64,000 nt of DNA from Undibacterium umbellatum (GCF_014284125.1 NZ_JACOFX010000002.1:682001-746000); one strand, 5' to 3'; numbered from the stretch's first letter, positions 17,001 to 26,861 are shown. The notes: generated from the letters alone by a model not told the origin. Made by a program: numbers and translations.

Positions 17001-18326
17001 TCAAGTTCTTGAATCCGCCATCCCAATTAGTGGCTTCACTTTAGCAAAATATGTTTTGGATGTTGATCTCACGAATATTTCAAATGCACCGTAGGCACGA
17101 CTTGAAAATATTAATGTTTCTGGAAACCAGCTACAAGTTGATTTTGTTGTTTGCATTTCAGATCGAAGAAATGCGACGAAGTCTGCTTGCATCAAATAGC
17201 GAAATTCTAGCCCAGAACTTTTTGAACGTTCTAGTAGTAGATCTGCCCGAATGCTTAATCTTTTAAGATCCAGTCGCTTTTTTCTATGTTCCATAGTACC
17301 TAATGGCCACCAGAATATTTCATGATTTACTAGTGAAAATTGCCCAACATTTTCGTCTGCTTGAGCATAATACTTTGGCCCTAGAAGGGCTTCGGCATAT
17401 TCAAATTTTTCAAATTTCAAGAAAACTGCAAGCGCATATAAAAATAGCTCATGAACTATGAATTTAAAATTGTCGGCCTCCCAGGTCCAGTAGGTGTTTC
17501 TGTCTCTTGGGGCGTTTGTATAGGTGAGGAGTCTTTCAAGAAAGCGTTGAACTTTTTGAGCAAAATCGGAAGTTGAGGTGTAACTAGCTATCGCTGTAAA
17601 TAATTCTATAGCCTCGTTGCGAAATGGAAGTAAATCATGAATGCTATCGACAATTTTTTCATCATAATCATTAGCTCCATTGCCTTCTATGCGAAATCGT
17701 TCCAAATTCTCAAAAAATAAAGTGAAATATTCATCAACTGCACCCGAGGCAGTTGGTTTATTGTTCTTGATCGCGTCGATACATCGTTTCAACGTTGCTG
17801 TGGTTCCAAGTGTCAATGTTGGAGCATCGCTCAAAAAAGCGGGCCGCTGCCCAAGAGGTGGCGCTACGTGTAGCGGTTTGTCATAAATCCATCGCAGGAG
17901 TTGTTCAAAACTTTCTTCAAAACGTTCTGAATCGCACATGTCTATGTACACCCGCGATTTATAGTAGGTCGGTAGACATACTTTTCCGTCCGCATCCTTT
18001 TCAACAATTACCGCCACAAATTTTTCTTGTTTTTCATTTTCATAGACATTTTTTGAAATAATCTGAGTTTCTGTTCCAACACCTCCAGAACGATCATCAG
18101 CTTTGGCTGAATAAACGGCGTCCGAAATTATCGCAACTTTCAAAATGGTCTTATCAGTGACCATTTGCTCCATAAATGTAAACATGTCCTGGCCTACTTT
18201 CAGGTGCCATTTGTCCAAGATCACATCAACACCTGACTCTCTTAAGCGTGTGGCGAGTTCCAATACCCACTGCTCATGATCAACACTAGACCAACTATAT
18301 GAAATAAAAAGTTTTGGGGCGTCCAT
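17001..18326 (-). CDS. SEFIR-domain protein, candidate anti-phage effector
   Basis: 441 residues. The first 165 fit the SEFIR domain, a TIR relative: KLFISYSWSSVDHEQWVLEL (5-24), VDVILDKWHLKVGQD (about 33-47), VAIISDAVYSAKADDRSGGVGTE (about 64-86, with the conserved GVGxE) and VYIDMC. The remainder is mostly helical, resembles nothing I know, and would be the sensor or oligomerisation part. Single-gene SEFIR proteins have been reported as anti-phage systems that deplete NAD; that function is transferred by family only. The gene is clearly AT-richer than its neighbours and lies in an island-like patch ending at ssrA. No partner gene is adjacent. Confidence 0.75.
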   Translation of the reverse strand: MDAPKLFISYSWSSVDHEQWVLELATRLRESGVDVILDKWHLKVGQDMFTFMEQMVTDKTILKVAIISDAVYSAKADDRSGGVGTETQIISKNVYENEKQEKFVAVIVEKDADGKVCLPTYYKSRVYIDMCDSERFEESFEQLLRWIYDKPLHVAPPLGQRPAFLSDAPTLTLGTTATLKRCIDAIKNNKPTASGAVDEYFTLFFENLERFRIEGNGANDYDEKIVDSIHDLLPFRNEAIELFTAIASYTSTSDFAQKVQRFLERLLTYTNAPRDRNTYWTWEADNFKFIVHELFLYALAVFLKFEKFEYAEALLGPKYYAQADENVGQFSLVNHEIFWWPLGTMEHRKKRLDLKRLSIRADLLLERSKSSGLEFRYLMQADFVAFLRSEMQTTKSTCSWFPETLIFSSRAYGAFEIFVRSTSKTYFAKVKPLIGMADSRT

Positions 18327-18551
18327 GCTTATTGCTCACAGTCTTATATGGGAGGTGGAAAACTATTATTGAAAATATATCTTACCAGGACTGTATCGCC
18401 AAGAACTTCTATTGTCCACCCCTGGCGCGCAGACATCCCCCCACCACGCCTGCCCGCAAGAGCTGACGCAATTTGACGCAAATTTCTCGGCAAATTCAAC
18501 GAAGTGGGGGAGGGCGGGGAAATGTTGATTTTAGGTTTGAGCTAGGGGAAA
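18327..18551. other. Spacer upstream of the SEFIR gene
   Basis: This stretch holds the SEFIR promoter region and a short direct repeat (TGACGCAATT at 18464-18473, TGACGCAAAT at 18474-18483). A GC-rich segment (about 18420-18530) interrupts the AT-rich surroundings. No gene is apparent. Confidence 0.4.
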
Positions 18552-18766
18552 CCCTAACATCACTAACCCTATTGAAAAACGAGTGTTTTTCCCTGCTAAG
18601 TCTTTGATTTTTAAGAAATTGCAATATTAGGGTTAAAACCTAACCTCAACTAACCCAAAACCTAACACTCTTCTAAGTGCTTGATATTAAAGGAAGTCTC
18701 TTTTTAGAGAAGTTAGAATTTAAAAGCTAACCTGATTAGGGTAAGGTTAGTAAATCAGTTAGGGTT
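18552..18766. repeat. Iteron-like cluster of CTAACC motifs
   Basis: Within 215 bases at least nine copies of CTAACC/CCTAAC or its complement occur: near 18552, 18563, 18627, 18638, 18650, 18661, 18727, 18736, 18745 and 18759, in both orientations. The outer copies belong to an inverted repeat, GGGAAACCCTAAC (18546-18558) against GTTAGGGTTTTCCC (18758-18771), differing by one base insertion. The array is AT-rich and contains no gene. Repeated short motifs like this are typical of replication or regulatory regions of plasmids and phage satellites. Its place next to the ssrA 3' end suggests a remnant of an integrated element. Confidence 0.6.
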
Positions 18767-18914
18767 TTCCCGAGGGGTACCTTTTTTAGAACGGGCGCAC
18801 TTTTCTGCCTTTTTTGCCAAAATTTGAGCAACAAAAAAACCATTCTATGATTCATGGCCAGATATCTACATCTATGCAAATCAAGGCCGTATATGACGTC
18901 TGATTTAGGCAACA

Positions 18915-18939
18915 AAAAAGGCAACCGAAGTCGCCTTTT
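18915..18939 (-). terminator. Intrinsic terminator of ssrA
   Basis: On the minus strand AAAAGGCGAC-TTCG-GTTGCCTTTT forms a ten-pair stem (one G-U) capped by a UUCG tetraloop and followed by further T residues. It lies about 100 bases beyond the tmRNA 3' end and is oriented to stop the ssrA transcript. Confidence 0.8.
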
Positions 18940-19040
18940 GATGCTGTCATTATGTTGTCATTCCGGTGCTAAAACAGCCCCAAAACACTCAATTTTAATG
19001 ACATTGAAAATATCTAATTCTTTGATTTTAAACAAAATAT

Positions 19041-19400
19041 TGGTGGAGTCGGCGGGAATCGAACCCGCGTCCAGAAGCACTCTACAGACAGTTCTACATA
19101 CTTAGTGCTGCCATTTGATTTAATCCTGACGACGCGGACGCACACGCTGCGGCAGGACGAGTTACCTATTATTTAATCGAGAGTCAAGTAACCCGGCTCA
19201 AGACGATTCCATATGAATGTCCTTACTGCTGTTGCCAGCCCACCCTATGGACGAAGTGGTGTAAGGTTAGCCGGTATTAAGCGGCTAATGCGTACGAGTT
19301 ATCGTTTGCAGTTATATAGTTCAGATTGTATTTACGAGGTAGTCTGGCCTCGGTATGCCCTGCGCTGCTTTGCAACCCCTGTCGAAACCTGGTCGACCCC
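19041..19400 (-). ncRNA. ssrA: tmRNA
   Basis: A 360-base tmRNA read from 19400 to 19041. The 5' end GGGGTCG pairs over seven bases with CGACTCC before the terminal ACCA (CCA at 19043-19041). The T arm GGTTCGATTCC near 19055 completes the alanine-tRNA-like domain. The tag reading frame at 19309-19277 encodes ANDNSYALAA followed by TAA, a normal degradation tag that differs from the E. coli ANDENYALAA in the middle. A TATACT sequence at 19417-19412 may be the -10 element. It rescues ribosomes stalled on broken mRNA. The 3' end of ssrA is a common integration site, and an island-like patch lies directly beyond it. Confidence 0.97.
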
Positions 19401-19444
19401 TAAGCATTGCTAGTATATCCCATATATAGGCTGGTACGGAAGAT

Positions 19445-20122
19445 TCAAGAGCCCACGGACTGTAAATGTTTGGCGCGTACCAGTTCCAGTAGTTCCAGCG
19501 GGCTGTCGATGATGGCGTCGGCTTTCCAGTGCTTGGGTTCGGTGGCTCCGCAGTAACCCCAGGCGGCGGCGACGCTGGTCATGCCTGCGGCTTCTGCCGC
19601 TTGTATGTCGCGCAGGTCGTCACCGACGTACCAGCAGTTTTCTGAACGTATGCCGAGCTGCCTCGCTGCTTCCAGTAAGGGGGCAGGGTGGGGTTTGGCA
19701 TGAGGAGTGGTGTCACCGGAGATGACGCAGCGTGCTTCCTGCAAATCCAGCAATGGCATCAGCGGGCGCGTGAAGCGCATGGCTTTGTTGGTGACTATAC
19801 CCCAGGCTACGCCCATGACATCGAGGCCGCGCAGCAGGTCAGGCACTTGCTTGAACAGTTTGCTATGGACGGCGATGGCGGATTCATATTGATTTAAAAA
19901 TTCAATGCGCATGGCTTCGTAGTCGGGGTGTTCTGGCGTGATGCCAAAGCCAGCGCCCAGTAAACCGCGGGCACCGGCCGATGCATGGGGACGCAAGCTC
20001 TGGTAATGGACGGGTGCCAGTTGGCGGTTTTCCCGCATGACATTGACGGCTGCGGCCAGGTCGGGGGCTGTGTCGGCCAGTGTACCGTCCAGGTCAAACA
20101 GGATTGCTTGTGGAGTTTGCAT
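19445..20122 (-). CDS. gph: Phosphoglycolate phosphatase, HAD family
   Basis: 225 residues. The nucleophile motif FDLDGTLADT (about 9-18), the threonine motif IVTNKA (about 108), KPHPAPLLEA with the lysine (about 146) and the acidic motif VGDDLRDIQAAEAAG (about 165) place it in the Gph group of HAD hydrolases. These remove phosphate from 2-phosphoglycolate formed during DNA repair or photorespiration-like reactions. It lies just after ubiG on the same strand, the order seen in many betaproteobacteria, with a hairpin between them. Confidence 0.9.
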   Translation of the reverse strand: MQTPQAILFDLDGTLADTAPDLAAAVNVMRENRQLAPVHYQSLRPHASAGARGLLGAGFGITPEHPDYEAMRIEFLNQYESAIAVHSKLFKQVPDLLRGLDVMGVAWGIVTNKAMRFTRPLMPLLDLQEARCVISGDTTPHAKPHPAPLLEAARQLGIRSENCWYVGDDLRDIQAAEAAGMTSVAAAWGYCGATEPKHWKADAIIDSPLELLELVRAKHLQSVGS

Positions 20123-20140
20123 AATAAAAAATTAAAAGCA

Positions 20141-20163
20141 CGCCTTCATGATTGATGAAGGCG
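20141..20163 (-). terminator. Hairpin between ubiG and gph
   Basis: CGCCTTCAT and ATGAAGGCG form a perfect nine-pair stem with a five-base loop, followed on the minus strand by a T-rich run. It probably acts as a partial terminator after ubiG, reducing gph expression. Confidence 0.65.
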
Positions 20164-20174
20164 ATTTGTTAAGT

Positions 20175-20879
20175 TCACAGCGGGCGCGTACAGGCAACCA
20201 TGTAGTTGACGCTGGTATCAGCATTCAGTGAATAGATTTGGGTGAGGGGGTTGTAACTCAAGCCCTTCATCGCATGTAATTCGAGACCGGCATTGCGGAT
20301 GTCTTGTGACAATTCTGCGGGAGTGATGAACTTGGCATAGTCATGCGTACCTTTGGGCAGCATTTGCAGCAGGTATTCTGCACCGATGACTGCGAACAAA
20401 TAGGCCTTGGCATTGCGGTTCAGGGTCGAAAAGAATAAATGGCCACCGGGTTTGACCATTTTGGCGCAGGCTTTGATGATGGATGCGGGGTCAGGCACGT
20501 GTTCCAGCATTTCCATGCAGGTGACGATGTCGAATTGGCCAGCCTCAGCTTCTGCCATGTCTTCAGCGGCGATTTTTTTATAGCGCACACTCACACCAGA
20601 TTCCAGGCCATGCAGGTCTGCCACTTTGAGCGCCTTGTCAGAAAGGTCTATGCCGGTGACTATGGCGCCTTTTTTTGCCATGGATTCTGCCAGGATGCCG
20701 CCACCGCAACCAACGTCGATGACTTGCTTGCCCGCTAGCGGTGCGCGCTGGTTGATCCATTCCAGTCGCAGGGGGTTGATTTCATGCAGTGGTTTGAATT
20801 CGGAAGTGGGGTCCCACCAACGATGGGCAAGTTCACTAAATTTCTGGATTTCTGCGGGATCAGCGTTCAAGGTCGACAT
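20175..20879 (-). CDS. ubiG: Ubiquinone biosynthesis O-methyltransferase
   Basis: 234 residues. The N-terminal [20 protein letters not shown] (about 16-35) is characteristic of UbiG/Coq3, and the SAM-binding motif is [20 protein letters not shown] (about 54-73), followed by [15 protein letters not shown]. The enzyme methylates hydroxyl groups of ubiquinone intermediates at two steps, using S-adenosylmethionine, at the cytoplasmic face of the membrane. It is followed by gph on the same strand and preceded by an OmpA gene with its own terminator, so it likely starts its own transcript. Confidence 0.95.
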   Translation of the reverse strand: MSTLNADPAEIQKFSELAHRWWDPTSEFKPLHEINPLRLEWINQRAPLAGKQVIDVGCGGGILAESMAKKGAIVTGIDLSDKALKVADLHGLESGVSVRYKKIAAEDMAEAEAGQFDIVTCMEMLEHVPDPASIIKACAKMVKPGGHLFFSTLNRNAKAYLFAVIGAEYLLQMLPKGTHDYAKFITPAELSQDIRNAGLELHAMKGLSYNPLTQIYSLNADTSVNYMVACTRPL

Positions 20880-21015
20880 GATGTGGTCTGAAGTGCCGGG
20901 TCAGGGCATGAGCTGCGAAACCGCTATTGTAGGCGATTCAGACAGGTACTGCATTGGTGAAAAACAAACATCGGATGGAAATGATCCGTATCTGTTTTTG
21001 TGCAAACTACAAAGT

Positions 21016-21041
21016 AAAAAACCCGCCGAAGCGGGTTTTTT
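21016..21041 (-). terminator. Terminator of the OmpA-family gene
   Basis: AAAAAACCCGC-CGAA-GCGGGTTTTTT is a strong GC stem with a tetraloop and T tract, lying 20 bases after the stop codon of the OmpA gene. It can work in both directions. Confidence 0.88.
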
Positions 21042-21059
21042 ACAGAAGCCAGGCTTCGA

Positions 21060-21716
21060 TTACTTAACGTTGCGTGTACCAACAACTTCGATTTCAACGC
21101 GACGGTTTTTAGCGCGACCATCAGCTGTTTTATTGTCAGCTACTGGTTGTTTTTCGCCTTTGCCTTCGGTGTAAACACGGTTAGCTTCGATACCTTTGCT
21201 TACCAAGTAAGCTTTGACTGCTTCAGCGCGACGGATAGACAATTTTTGGTTGTATTCGTCAGAGCCTACAGAGTCAGTGTGACCAACAGCAATCACAACT
21301 TCCAGATTGATGGATTTCAATTTGGATGCCATGTCGTCGAGTTTGACTTTAGCTTCTGGTTTCAGAACAGCTTTGTCAAAATCAAAGAATGCATCAGCTG
21401 CGAACGTTACTTTTTCAGAAGTAGGTGCAGGTGGAGCAACTGGTTTTGGAGGCACAACTGGTGTTACTGCCGGTGCTGGTGTTACTGCGGCTGGTGCAGC
21501 TGGTTTTACCAGTGGTGCATCGCAACCTGGAACTGCGTCAGCAGGTGTCCAGTAGCCTGTGCGCCAGCACAGACCAAATGGGTCACGTGCAATTACACCG
21601 CGACCATCTTGTACATAGGCGCTGTGTGGCTTGTTAGCCATGATGTCTTGTTGTGCGGAAGCAGAAAAGGATGCTACTGCGGACGCTGCGATAACGAGCT
21701 TGACTAAATTTTTCAT
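21060..21716 (-). CDS. OmpA-family outer membrane protein
   Basis: 218 residues from ATG 21716, which follows GAGGAG; an upstream in-frame ATG at 21782 has no ribosome site. Residues 1-22 are a signal peptide (MKNLVKLVIAASAVASFSAS-A). A short region with GLCWRTGYWTPADAVPGCD is followed by an Ala/Pro/Val linker and a C-terminal OmpA peptidoglycan-binding domain with FDFDKAVLKPEAKVKLDDM, VIAVGHTDSVGSDEYNQKLS and GRAKNRRVEIEVVG. It lacks an eight-stranded beta-barrel, so it is a short periplasmic or outer-membrane-associated protein tethering envelope to cell wall. The good ribosome site and strong terminator suggest high expression. Confidence 0.93.
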   Translation of the reverse strand: MKNLVKLVIAASAVASFSASAQQDIMANKPHSAYVQDGRGVIARDPFGLCWRTGYWTPADAVPGCDAPLVKPAAPAAVTPAPAVTPVVPPKPVAPPAPTSEKVTFAADAFFDFDKAVLKPEAKVKLDDMASKLKSINLEVVIAVGHTDSVGSDEYNQKLSIRRAEAVKAYLVSKGIEANRVYTEGKGEKQPVADNKTADGRAKNRRVEIEVVGTRNVK

Positions 21717-22023
21717 ATTTCTCCTCTCGGGTGAGATTATTACCGCAGATGAACTGCGCGAAATTACTGCATAAAACCACATATTAACACGGCGATGATG
21801 ACATTACTATTTCGTCAAACATCATCAAGCCATTTATCAACATTCGTTCTATTTTGCCATATTCAGCAAGTTTAAGACGAAAATTGTTAAATCGGCAAAG
21901 TTACACTTAGTCAAATATGTCGCATATTTACAACTTAATATGCACTTTGGCAAGTTAATACCAGTTTCAAAAGGGGAAATTGTTTATTTAAGGCCAAGCT
22001 TTGGTGACTTTTCCCCGTTGAGT
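21717..22023. other. AT-rich spacer between two OmpA-family genes
   Basis: About 307 AT-rich bases between the stop of the upstream OmpA-like gene and the start of the next. It must contain the promoter of the 21060-21716 gene, but no convincing -35/-10 pair with standard spacing stands out. No gene or clear hairpin was found. Confidence 0.5.
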
Positions 22024-22596
22024 TTACTTGGCCAGGCCACGCCCCTCTATGACAATGCGGCGGTTTGGTGCCATGCATTCCATCAATTTGGCTTTGGGCT
22101 GTTTGTCGTCGCAAGCCTTGATTTGTTGGGTTTTGCCCATGCCCATGGTCTCCATGGAAGTATTCAGACCCTTGCTGCCGAGGTAGGCAACCACGGCATC
22201 GGCATTTTTTTCCGATGATTTTTGGGTTTGCGCATGGCTACCGTTCAAGTCAGTATGGCCACTGACGACGATCAGGTCGACTTTGGCGCAGTTGGCTAGT
22301 TTGGCCATGACTTCATTGTCGATGCGTTCCTTGCCTTTGCTGTTAAGTGTAGATTTATTGCGCTCGAAAATTTCATCACTAGGCAGGGTGAGGGCAAAGT
22401 CGCAGCGTTTGGGTGGGGCAGGTGGTGCTGGCGGGGCGACTGGTGCTGGAGGTGTAGCTGGTGCGGCGGCCGAGGCGGGGGCTTCTGGGCTTTGTGCTGC
22501 TGACGCAGGTGCTGCTGGATTGGATTGGGCAAATACAGTTGCTATAGGGAGGGTGAATGCGGCAAGCGCGCAAAGTGCTGTCAAATTCTTTAACAT
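22024..22596 (-). CDS. OmpA-family lipid-free envelope protein
   Basis: 190 residues. A signal peptide (MLKNLTALCALAAFTLPIAT, cleaved near VFA-Q) leads to an Ala/Pro-rich linker, then a C-terminal OmpA-like domain containing FERNKSTLNSKGKERID, VSGHTDLNGSHAQTQKSS and APNRRIVIEGRG. The domain binds the diaminopimelate peptide of peptidoglycan in its relatives. Four cysteines (CDFAL, NCAK, CDDK, ECMAPNR) could form two disulfides, which is somewhat unusual for the family. It sits upstream of the other OmpA gene and probably has its own promoter. Confidence 0.88.
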   Translation of the reverse strand: MLKNLTALCALAAFTLPIATVFAQSNPAAPASAAQSPEAPASAAAPATPPAPVAPPAPPAPPKRCDFALTLPSDEIFERNKSTLNSKGKERIDNEVMAKLANCAKVDLIVVSGHTDLNGSHAQTQKSSEKNADAVVAYLGSKGLNTSMETMGMGKTQQIKACDDKQPKAKLMECMAPNRRIVIEGRGLAK

Positions 22597-22896
22597 GGTT
22601 GTCTCCGTGGGGGGTGTTGATTATTTTGAGGGGTGTTTTTTATTATGCTTTTGATTAAATCATATAAATTTGCGCTCAGGCTGTCATTTGAACGACAGTG
22701 TTGCAAACCCTTGCTTGGCAATTTTGCTGGCTACAGGCAGAGTTTGGCTGACTTAATTGCTATAAATGGAATTCAGGGTGGGAGGCATGTTAGAATCAAG
22801 AGTTAAACGTCAGTCTTTAATAGTCTTAATAAGATGTCATTGAGGACGTAGTCGAAGACGTTATTAATTAACCAAGCTCTAATTCGCCGGCCGCCA

Positions 22897-25548
22897 ATGG
22901 ATCAATTCGCAAAAGAAACACTCCCGATTTCCCTTGAAGAAGAAATGCGCAAAAGCTATCTCGATTACGCGATGAGCGTTATCGTAGGTCGCGCTTTGCC
23001 GGATGTGCGTGATGGCTTAAAGCCTGTGCATCGTCGCGTATTGTTCGCGATGCACGAAATGAACAATGTCTATAACCGCCCATTCGTCAAATGTGCGCGT
23101 GTGGTGGGTGAAGTCATGGGTAAGTACCATCCCCACGGCGATGCCTCCATTTACGACACGCTGGTGCGTATGGCGCAGGATTTTTCCCTGCGGTATACCC
23201 TGGTCGATGGTCAGGGTAACTTCGGCTCCATCGATGGCGATAATGCTGCGGCGATGCGTTATACCGAGTGCCGTCTGGACAAGATCGCCAATGAAATCCT
23301 GGCTGATATCGAAAAAGAAACAGTCGACTTCGTCCCCAACTATGACGGTAAGGAAAGAGAGCCGTCAGTTCTGCCTACCCGCATCCCGAATCTGCTGATC
23401 AACGGTGCATCCGGTATTGCGGTGGGTATGGCGACGAATATCCCGCCACATAATATTACCGAGATCATCAACGGTGCCCTGCATGTCTTGCGCAATAGCG
23501 ATTGCACGATCGATGAACTGATCGAGATCATCCCTGCGCCAGATTTTCCTACTGGTGGCATTATTTATGGTGTGTCTGGTGTGCGCGACGGTTACCGCAC
23601 TGGTCGTGGCCGTGTGGTCATGCGCGCCAAGACCCACTTTGAAGAATTTGGCAAAGAAAATCGCACGGCACTGATCGTTGATGAGCTGCCTTACCAGGTC
23701 AATAAAAAATCCCTGCTGGAACGTATCGCTGAACTGGTACGTGACAAAAAGCTCGATGGTATTTCTGACATCCGCGATGAATCCGATAAATCGGGCATGC
23801 GCGTGGTTATCGAACTCAAGCGTGGCGAAGTACCTGATGTGGTACTGAACAATTTGTACAAGCAAACGCAGTTGCAAGACACCTTCGGCATGAACATGGT
23901 GGCGCTGGTGAATGGCCAGCCCAAGCTGCTGAACTTGAAGGAAATGCTGTCCTGCTTCTTGTCACATCGCCGTGAAGTTGTGACACGCCGCACTCTGTTT
24001 GAGCTGCGCAAGGCGCGTGAACGTGGTCATGTGCTGGAAGGCCTTGCAGTTGCGCTGGCGAATATCGATGACTTTATCGCCATCATCCGCGCAGCACCGA
24101 CGCCACCGATCGCGAAACAGGAATTGATGACCCGTGCCTGGGATAGTTCCATGGTGCGCGAGATGCTGACACGTACTGCGGCTGACAATTTAGCTGGCAT
24201 TGATGCTTTCCGCCCTGAGAATTTGCCCAAGCATTACGGCATACAGCCTGATGGCCTGTATAAATTGTCTGATGACCAGGCGCAAGAAATCCTGCAAATG
24301 CGTTTGCAACGCCTGACTGGTCTGGAACAAGACAAGATCGTCAATGAATACAAAGACGTCATGGCAGAAATCGCCGATTTGCTGGACATCTTGTCCAAGC
24401 CAGAACGCGTCACCGTCATCATCACTGATGAGCTGACCCTGGCTCGCAATGAATACGGCGAAGGCAACAAAGACGTACGCCGTTCAGAAATCACCCATAA
24501 CGCTACTGACCTGGGCACAGAAGACCTGATCACGCCGCAAGACATGGTCGTGACCTTGTCGCACACTGGTTATATGAAGTCGCAACCTTTGTCTGAATAC
24601 CGTGCGCAAAAACGCGGTGGTCGTGGCAAGCAGGCGACTGCAACCAAGGATGATGACTGGATTGAGCAACTCTTCGTGGCCAATACCCATGATTACATCC
24701 TGTGCTTCAGTAACCGTGGCCGCATGTACTGGTTGAAGGTATGGGAAGTGCCACAAGGCTCGCGTACTTCGCGCGGCAAGCCGATTGTGAACATGTTCCC
24801 ATTGCAGGAAGGTGAAAAAATCACCGTCATCCTGCCTTTGTCTGGCGTTAACCGCACTTTCCCTGAAGACCATTATGTCTTCATGTCCACCAGCCTGGGC
24901 ACGGTCAAGAAAACACCTCTGACTGACTTTAGTAATCCACGTAAAGCCGGCATTATTGCGGTTGATCTGGATGAAGGCGATTTCCTCATCGGCGCGGCAC
25001 TGACCGATGGCAAGCATGATGTCATGTTGTTCTCTGATTCTGGCAAGGCTGTACGCTTTGATGAAAACGACGTACGTCCTATGGGCCGTACCGCCCGTGG
25101 TGTACGTGGTATGAATCTGGATGAAGGTCAGCAAGTCATTGCATTGCTGGTAGCTGAAAATGAACAGCAATCTGTGTTGACAGCGACTGAAAACGGCTTC
25201 GGTAAGCGTACACCTATCACTGAATACACGCGACACGGCCGTGGTACCAAGGGCATGATCGCGATTCAGACTTCCGAGCGTAACGGCAAGGTTGTGGCAG
25301 CTACTCTGGTTGAAACAACGGATGAAATCATGTTGATCACTACTGGTGGCATCCTGATACGTACCCGTGTTTCCGAGATCCGCGAAATGGGTCGCGCAAC
25401 TCAGGGTGTGACCTTGATTGCTGTGGAAGATGGCACCAAGCTGTCTGGCCTGCAACGTATTGTTGAAACAGATGCGGATGTAGATACAGGCGATAACGGT
25501 GCTGGCGAAGCGGAAGGCAGCGCACCAGAAGCTGACACAGCGGAGTAA
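22897..25548 (+). CDS. gyrA: DNA gyrase subunit A
   Basis: 883 residues. The N-terminal breakage-reunion domain shows [13 protein letters not shown] (about 35-47), the quinolone-determining region at 67-106 and the catalytic tyrosine in AAMRYTE (Tyr122 by E. coli-like numbering). The C-terminal DNA-wrapping propeller contains the GyrA box QKRGGRGK (about 569). The numbering of the quinolone region matches E. coli exactly: G81 D82 A83 S84 I85 Y86 D87. Position 83 is therefore alanine rather than the usual serine or threonine. It forms A2B2 gyrase with GyrB, encoded elsewhere. serC follows after six bases. Confidence 0.98.
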   Translation: MDQFAKETLPISLEEEMRKSYLDYAMSVIVGRALPDVRDGLKPVHRRVLFAMHEMNNVYNRPFVKCARVVGEVMGKYHPHGDASIYDTLVRMAQDFSLRYTLVDGQGNFGSIDGDNAAAMRYTECRLDKIANEILADIEKETVDFVPNYDGKEREPSVLPTRIPNLLINGASGIAVGMATNIPPHNITEIINGALHVLRNSDCTIDELIEIIPAPDFPTGGIIYGVSGVRDGYRTGRGRVVMRAKTHFEEFGKENRTALIVDELPYQVNKKSLLERIAELVRDKKLDGISDIRDESDKSGMRVVIELKRGEVPDVVLNNLYKQTQLQDTFGMNMVALVNGQPKLLNLKEMLSCFLSHRREVVTRRTLFELRKARERGHVLEGLAVALANIDDFIAIIRAAPTPPIAKQELMTRAWDSSMVREMLTRTAADNLAGIDAFRPENLPKHYGIQPDGLYKLSDDQAQEILQMRLQRLTGLEQDKIVNEYKDVMAEIADLLDILSKPERVTVIITDELTLARNEYGEGNKDVRRSEITHNATDLGTEDLITPQDMVVTLSHTGYMKSQPLSEYRAQKRGGRGKQATATKDDDWIEQLFVANTHDYILCFSNRGRMYWLKVWEVPQGSRTSRGKPIVNMFPLQEGEKITVILPLSGVNRTFPEDHYVFMSTSLGTVKKTPLTDFSNPRKAGIIAVDLDEGDFLIGAALTDGKHDVMLFSDSGKAVRFDENDVRPMGRTARGVRGMNLDEGQQVIALLVAENEQQSVLTATENGFGKRTPITEYTRHGRGTKGMIAIQTSERNGKVVAATLVETTDEIMLITTGGILIRTRVSEIREMGRATQGVTLIAVEDGTKLSGLQRIVETDADVDTGDNGAGEAEGSAPEADTAE

Positions 25549-25554
25549 AACATC

Positions 25555-26658
25555 ATGACGACGATCTACAATTTCTCTGCAGGCCCGGCAGTATTGCCGA
25601 AAGAGGTATTGCAGCAAGCCGCTGCCGAAATGCTGGACTGGCATGGCAGTGGCATGTCCGTCATGGAAATGAGCCACCGTGGGCCAGAGTTCATGTCCAT
25701 CATCGCTGCTGCGCAAAGTGATTTGCGCGAGCTGCTGGCGGTGCCGGACAATTATAAAATCCTGTTCCTGCAAGGTGGTGGCCTGGGTGAAAACGCCATC
25801 GTCCCCATGAATTTGATGGGGCGCAAGCCACAGCCCGCAACGGCAGATTTTGTGCATACCGGATCCTGGACAGGCAAGTCCATCAAGGAAGCAAAAAAAT
25901 ACGGCAATGTGAATATTGCAGCTTCCGGCGAGGCTAGCGGATTCACTACTGTGCCGCCGCGCGATAGTTGGAAATTGACGCCAGGTGCAGCTTACGTGCA
26001 TCTGTGCACCAACGAAACCATCGATGGTGTCGAGTATCAGTTCGCGCCAGATGTAGCGCTTGAAACAGGTGATGCCCCCATCGTGGCGGACATGTCTTCG
26101 CACATCTTGTCGCGTGTGATTGATGTCTCCAAATACGGCGTTATCTTTGGCGGGGCGCAAAAAAATATCGGCCCGGCTGGTTTGACCATCGTCATCGTGC
26201 GGGAAGATTTGCTTGGCCATGCCTTGCCTATTTGCCCTTCTGCCTTTGACTGGAAAATCGTTGCCGACAATGATTCCATGTACAACACCCCGCCAACCTA
26301 TGCGATTTATATCGCAGGCCTGGTGTTCCAGTGGCTCAAGCAACAGGGTGGCGTGGCGGCGATGGAGCAAAAGAATATCGCCAAGTCCGGCTTACTGTAT
26401 GACTACCTTGATTCCACAGATTTTTATGAAAACCGGGTAGAGAAAGGTAGCCGTTCGCGTATGAATGTACCTTTCTACCTGAAAGATGAAAGCCTGAATG
26501 CGGCATTTCTGGCAGAAGCCAAGACAAATGGCTTGTTGCAATTGAAAGGCCATAAATCCGTAGGTGGCATGCGTGCCTCTATTTATAACGCCATGCCTAT
26601 AGACGGCGTGCAGGCTTTGGTCAGCTTTATGCAAGAATTTGCCCGCAAACATTCCTGA
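25555..26658 (+). CDS. serC: Phosphoserine aminotransferase
   Basis: 367 residues, standard length for SerC. It begins [16 protein letters not shown], has the glycine-rich [15 protein letters not shown] (about 73) and the PLP lysine in [20 protein letters not shown] (about 199-218). It makes 3-phosphoserine for serine synthesis and 4-phosphohydroxythreonine for vitamin B6. The start lies six bases after gyrA, and the gene leads into pheA, tyrA and aroA, a supra-operon of amino acid genes well known in betaproteobacteria and pseudomonads. Confidence 0.97.
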   Translation: MTTIYNFSAGPAVLPKEVLQQAAAEMLDWHGSGMSVMEMSHRGPEFMSIIAAAQSDLRELLAVPDNYKILFLQGGGLGENAIVPMNLMGRKPQPATADFVHTGSWTGKSIKEAKKYGNVNIAASGEASGFTTVPPRDSWKLTPGAAYVHLCTNETIDGVEYQFAPDVALETGDAPIVADMSSHILSRVIDVSKYGVIFGGAQKNIGPAGLTIVIVREDLLGHALPICPSAFDWKIVADNDSMYNTPPTYAIYIAGLVFQWLKQQGGVAAMEQKNIAKSGLLYDYLDSTDFYENRVEKGSRSRMNVPFYLKDESLNAAFLAEAKTNGLLQLKGHKSVGGMRASIYNAMPIDGVQALVSFMQEFARKHS

Positions 26659-26861
26659 GCAAGTTTGCATTAAAATCACTTATTCAATATATATACTCCA
26701 GTCAGCCCTTTCTGAGCATGGCACAACACCATCACCTGGAAACCGTGGCGCTGACAAGCCGGATCAAAAGCCTGGCGAGTAGCAAAGTATGATCTGGCAT
26801 GGCGCAGTTAAACACTGCTGACCATGCCCACACCTTATCAAACACGGTTTTTAGGTACAGT

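Noticed and set aside
17001..19040. Complete integrated element with attachment sites at ssrA
   Set aside because: I looked for a second copy of the ssrA 3' end around 16860-17000 and 18330-18540 and found none, and no integrase is present. Only a remnant can be proposed.
18854..19105. An 83-codon plus-strand ORF at the end of the island
   Set aside because: It runs into the tmRNA gene on the opposite strand and shows no integrase or other motif.
24484..26370. A 628-codon open frame on the minus strand across gyrA and serC
   Set aside because: It is antisense to two clearly conserved genes, is rich in His, Cys and Arg, and has no domain. It arises from the codon bias of the plus strand.
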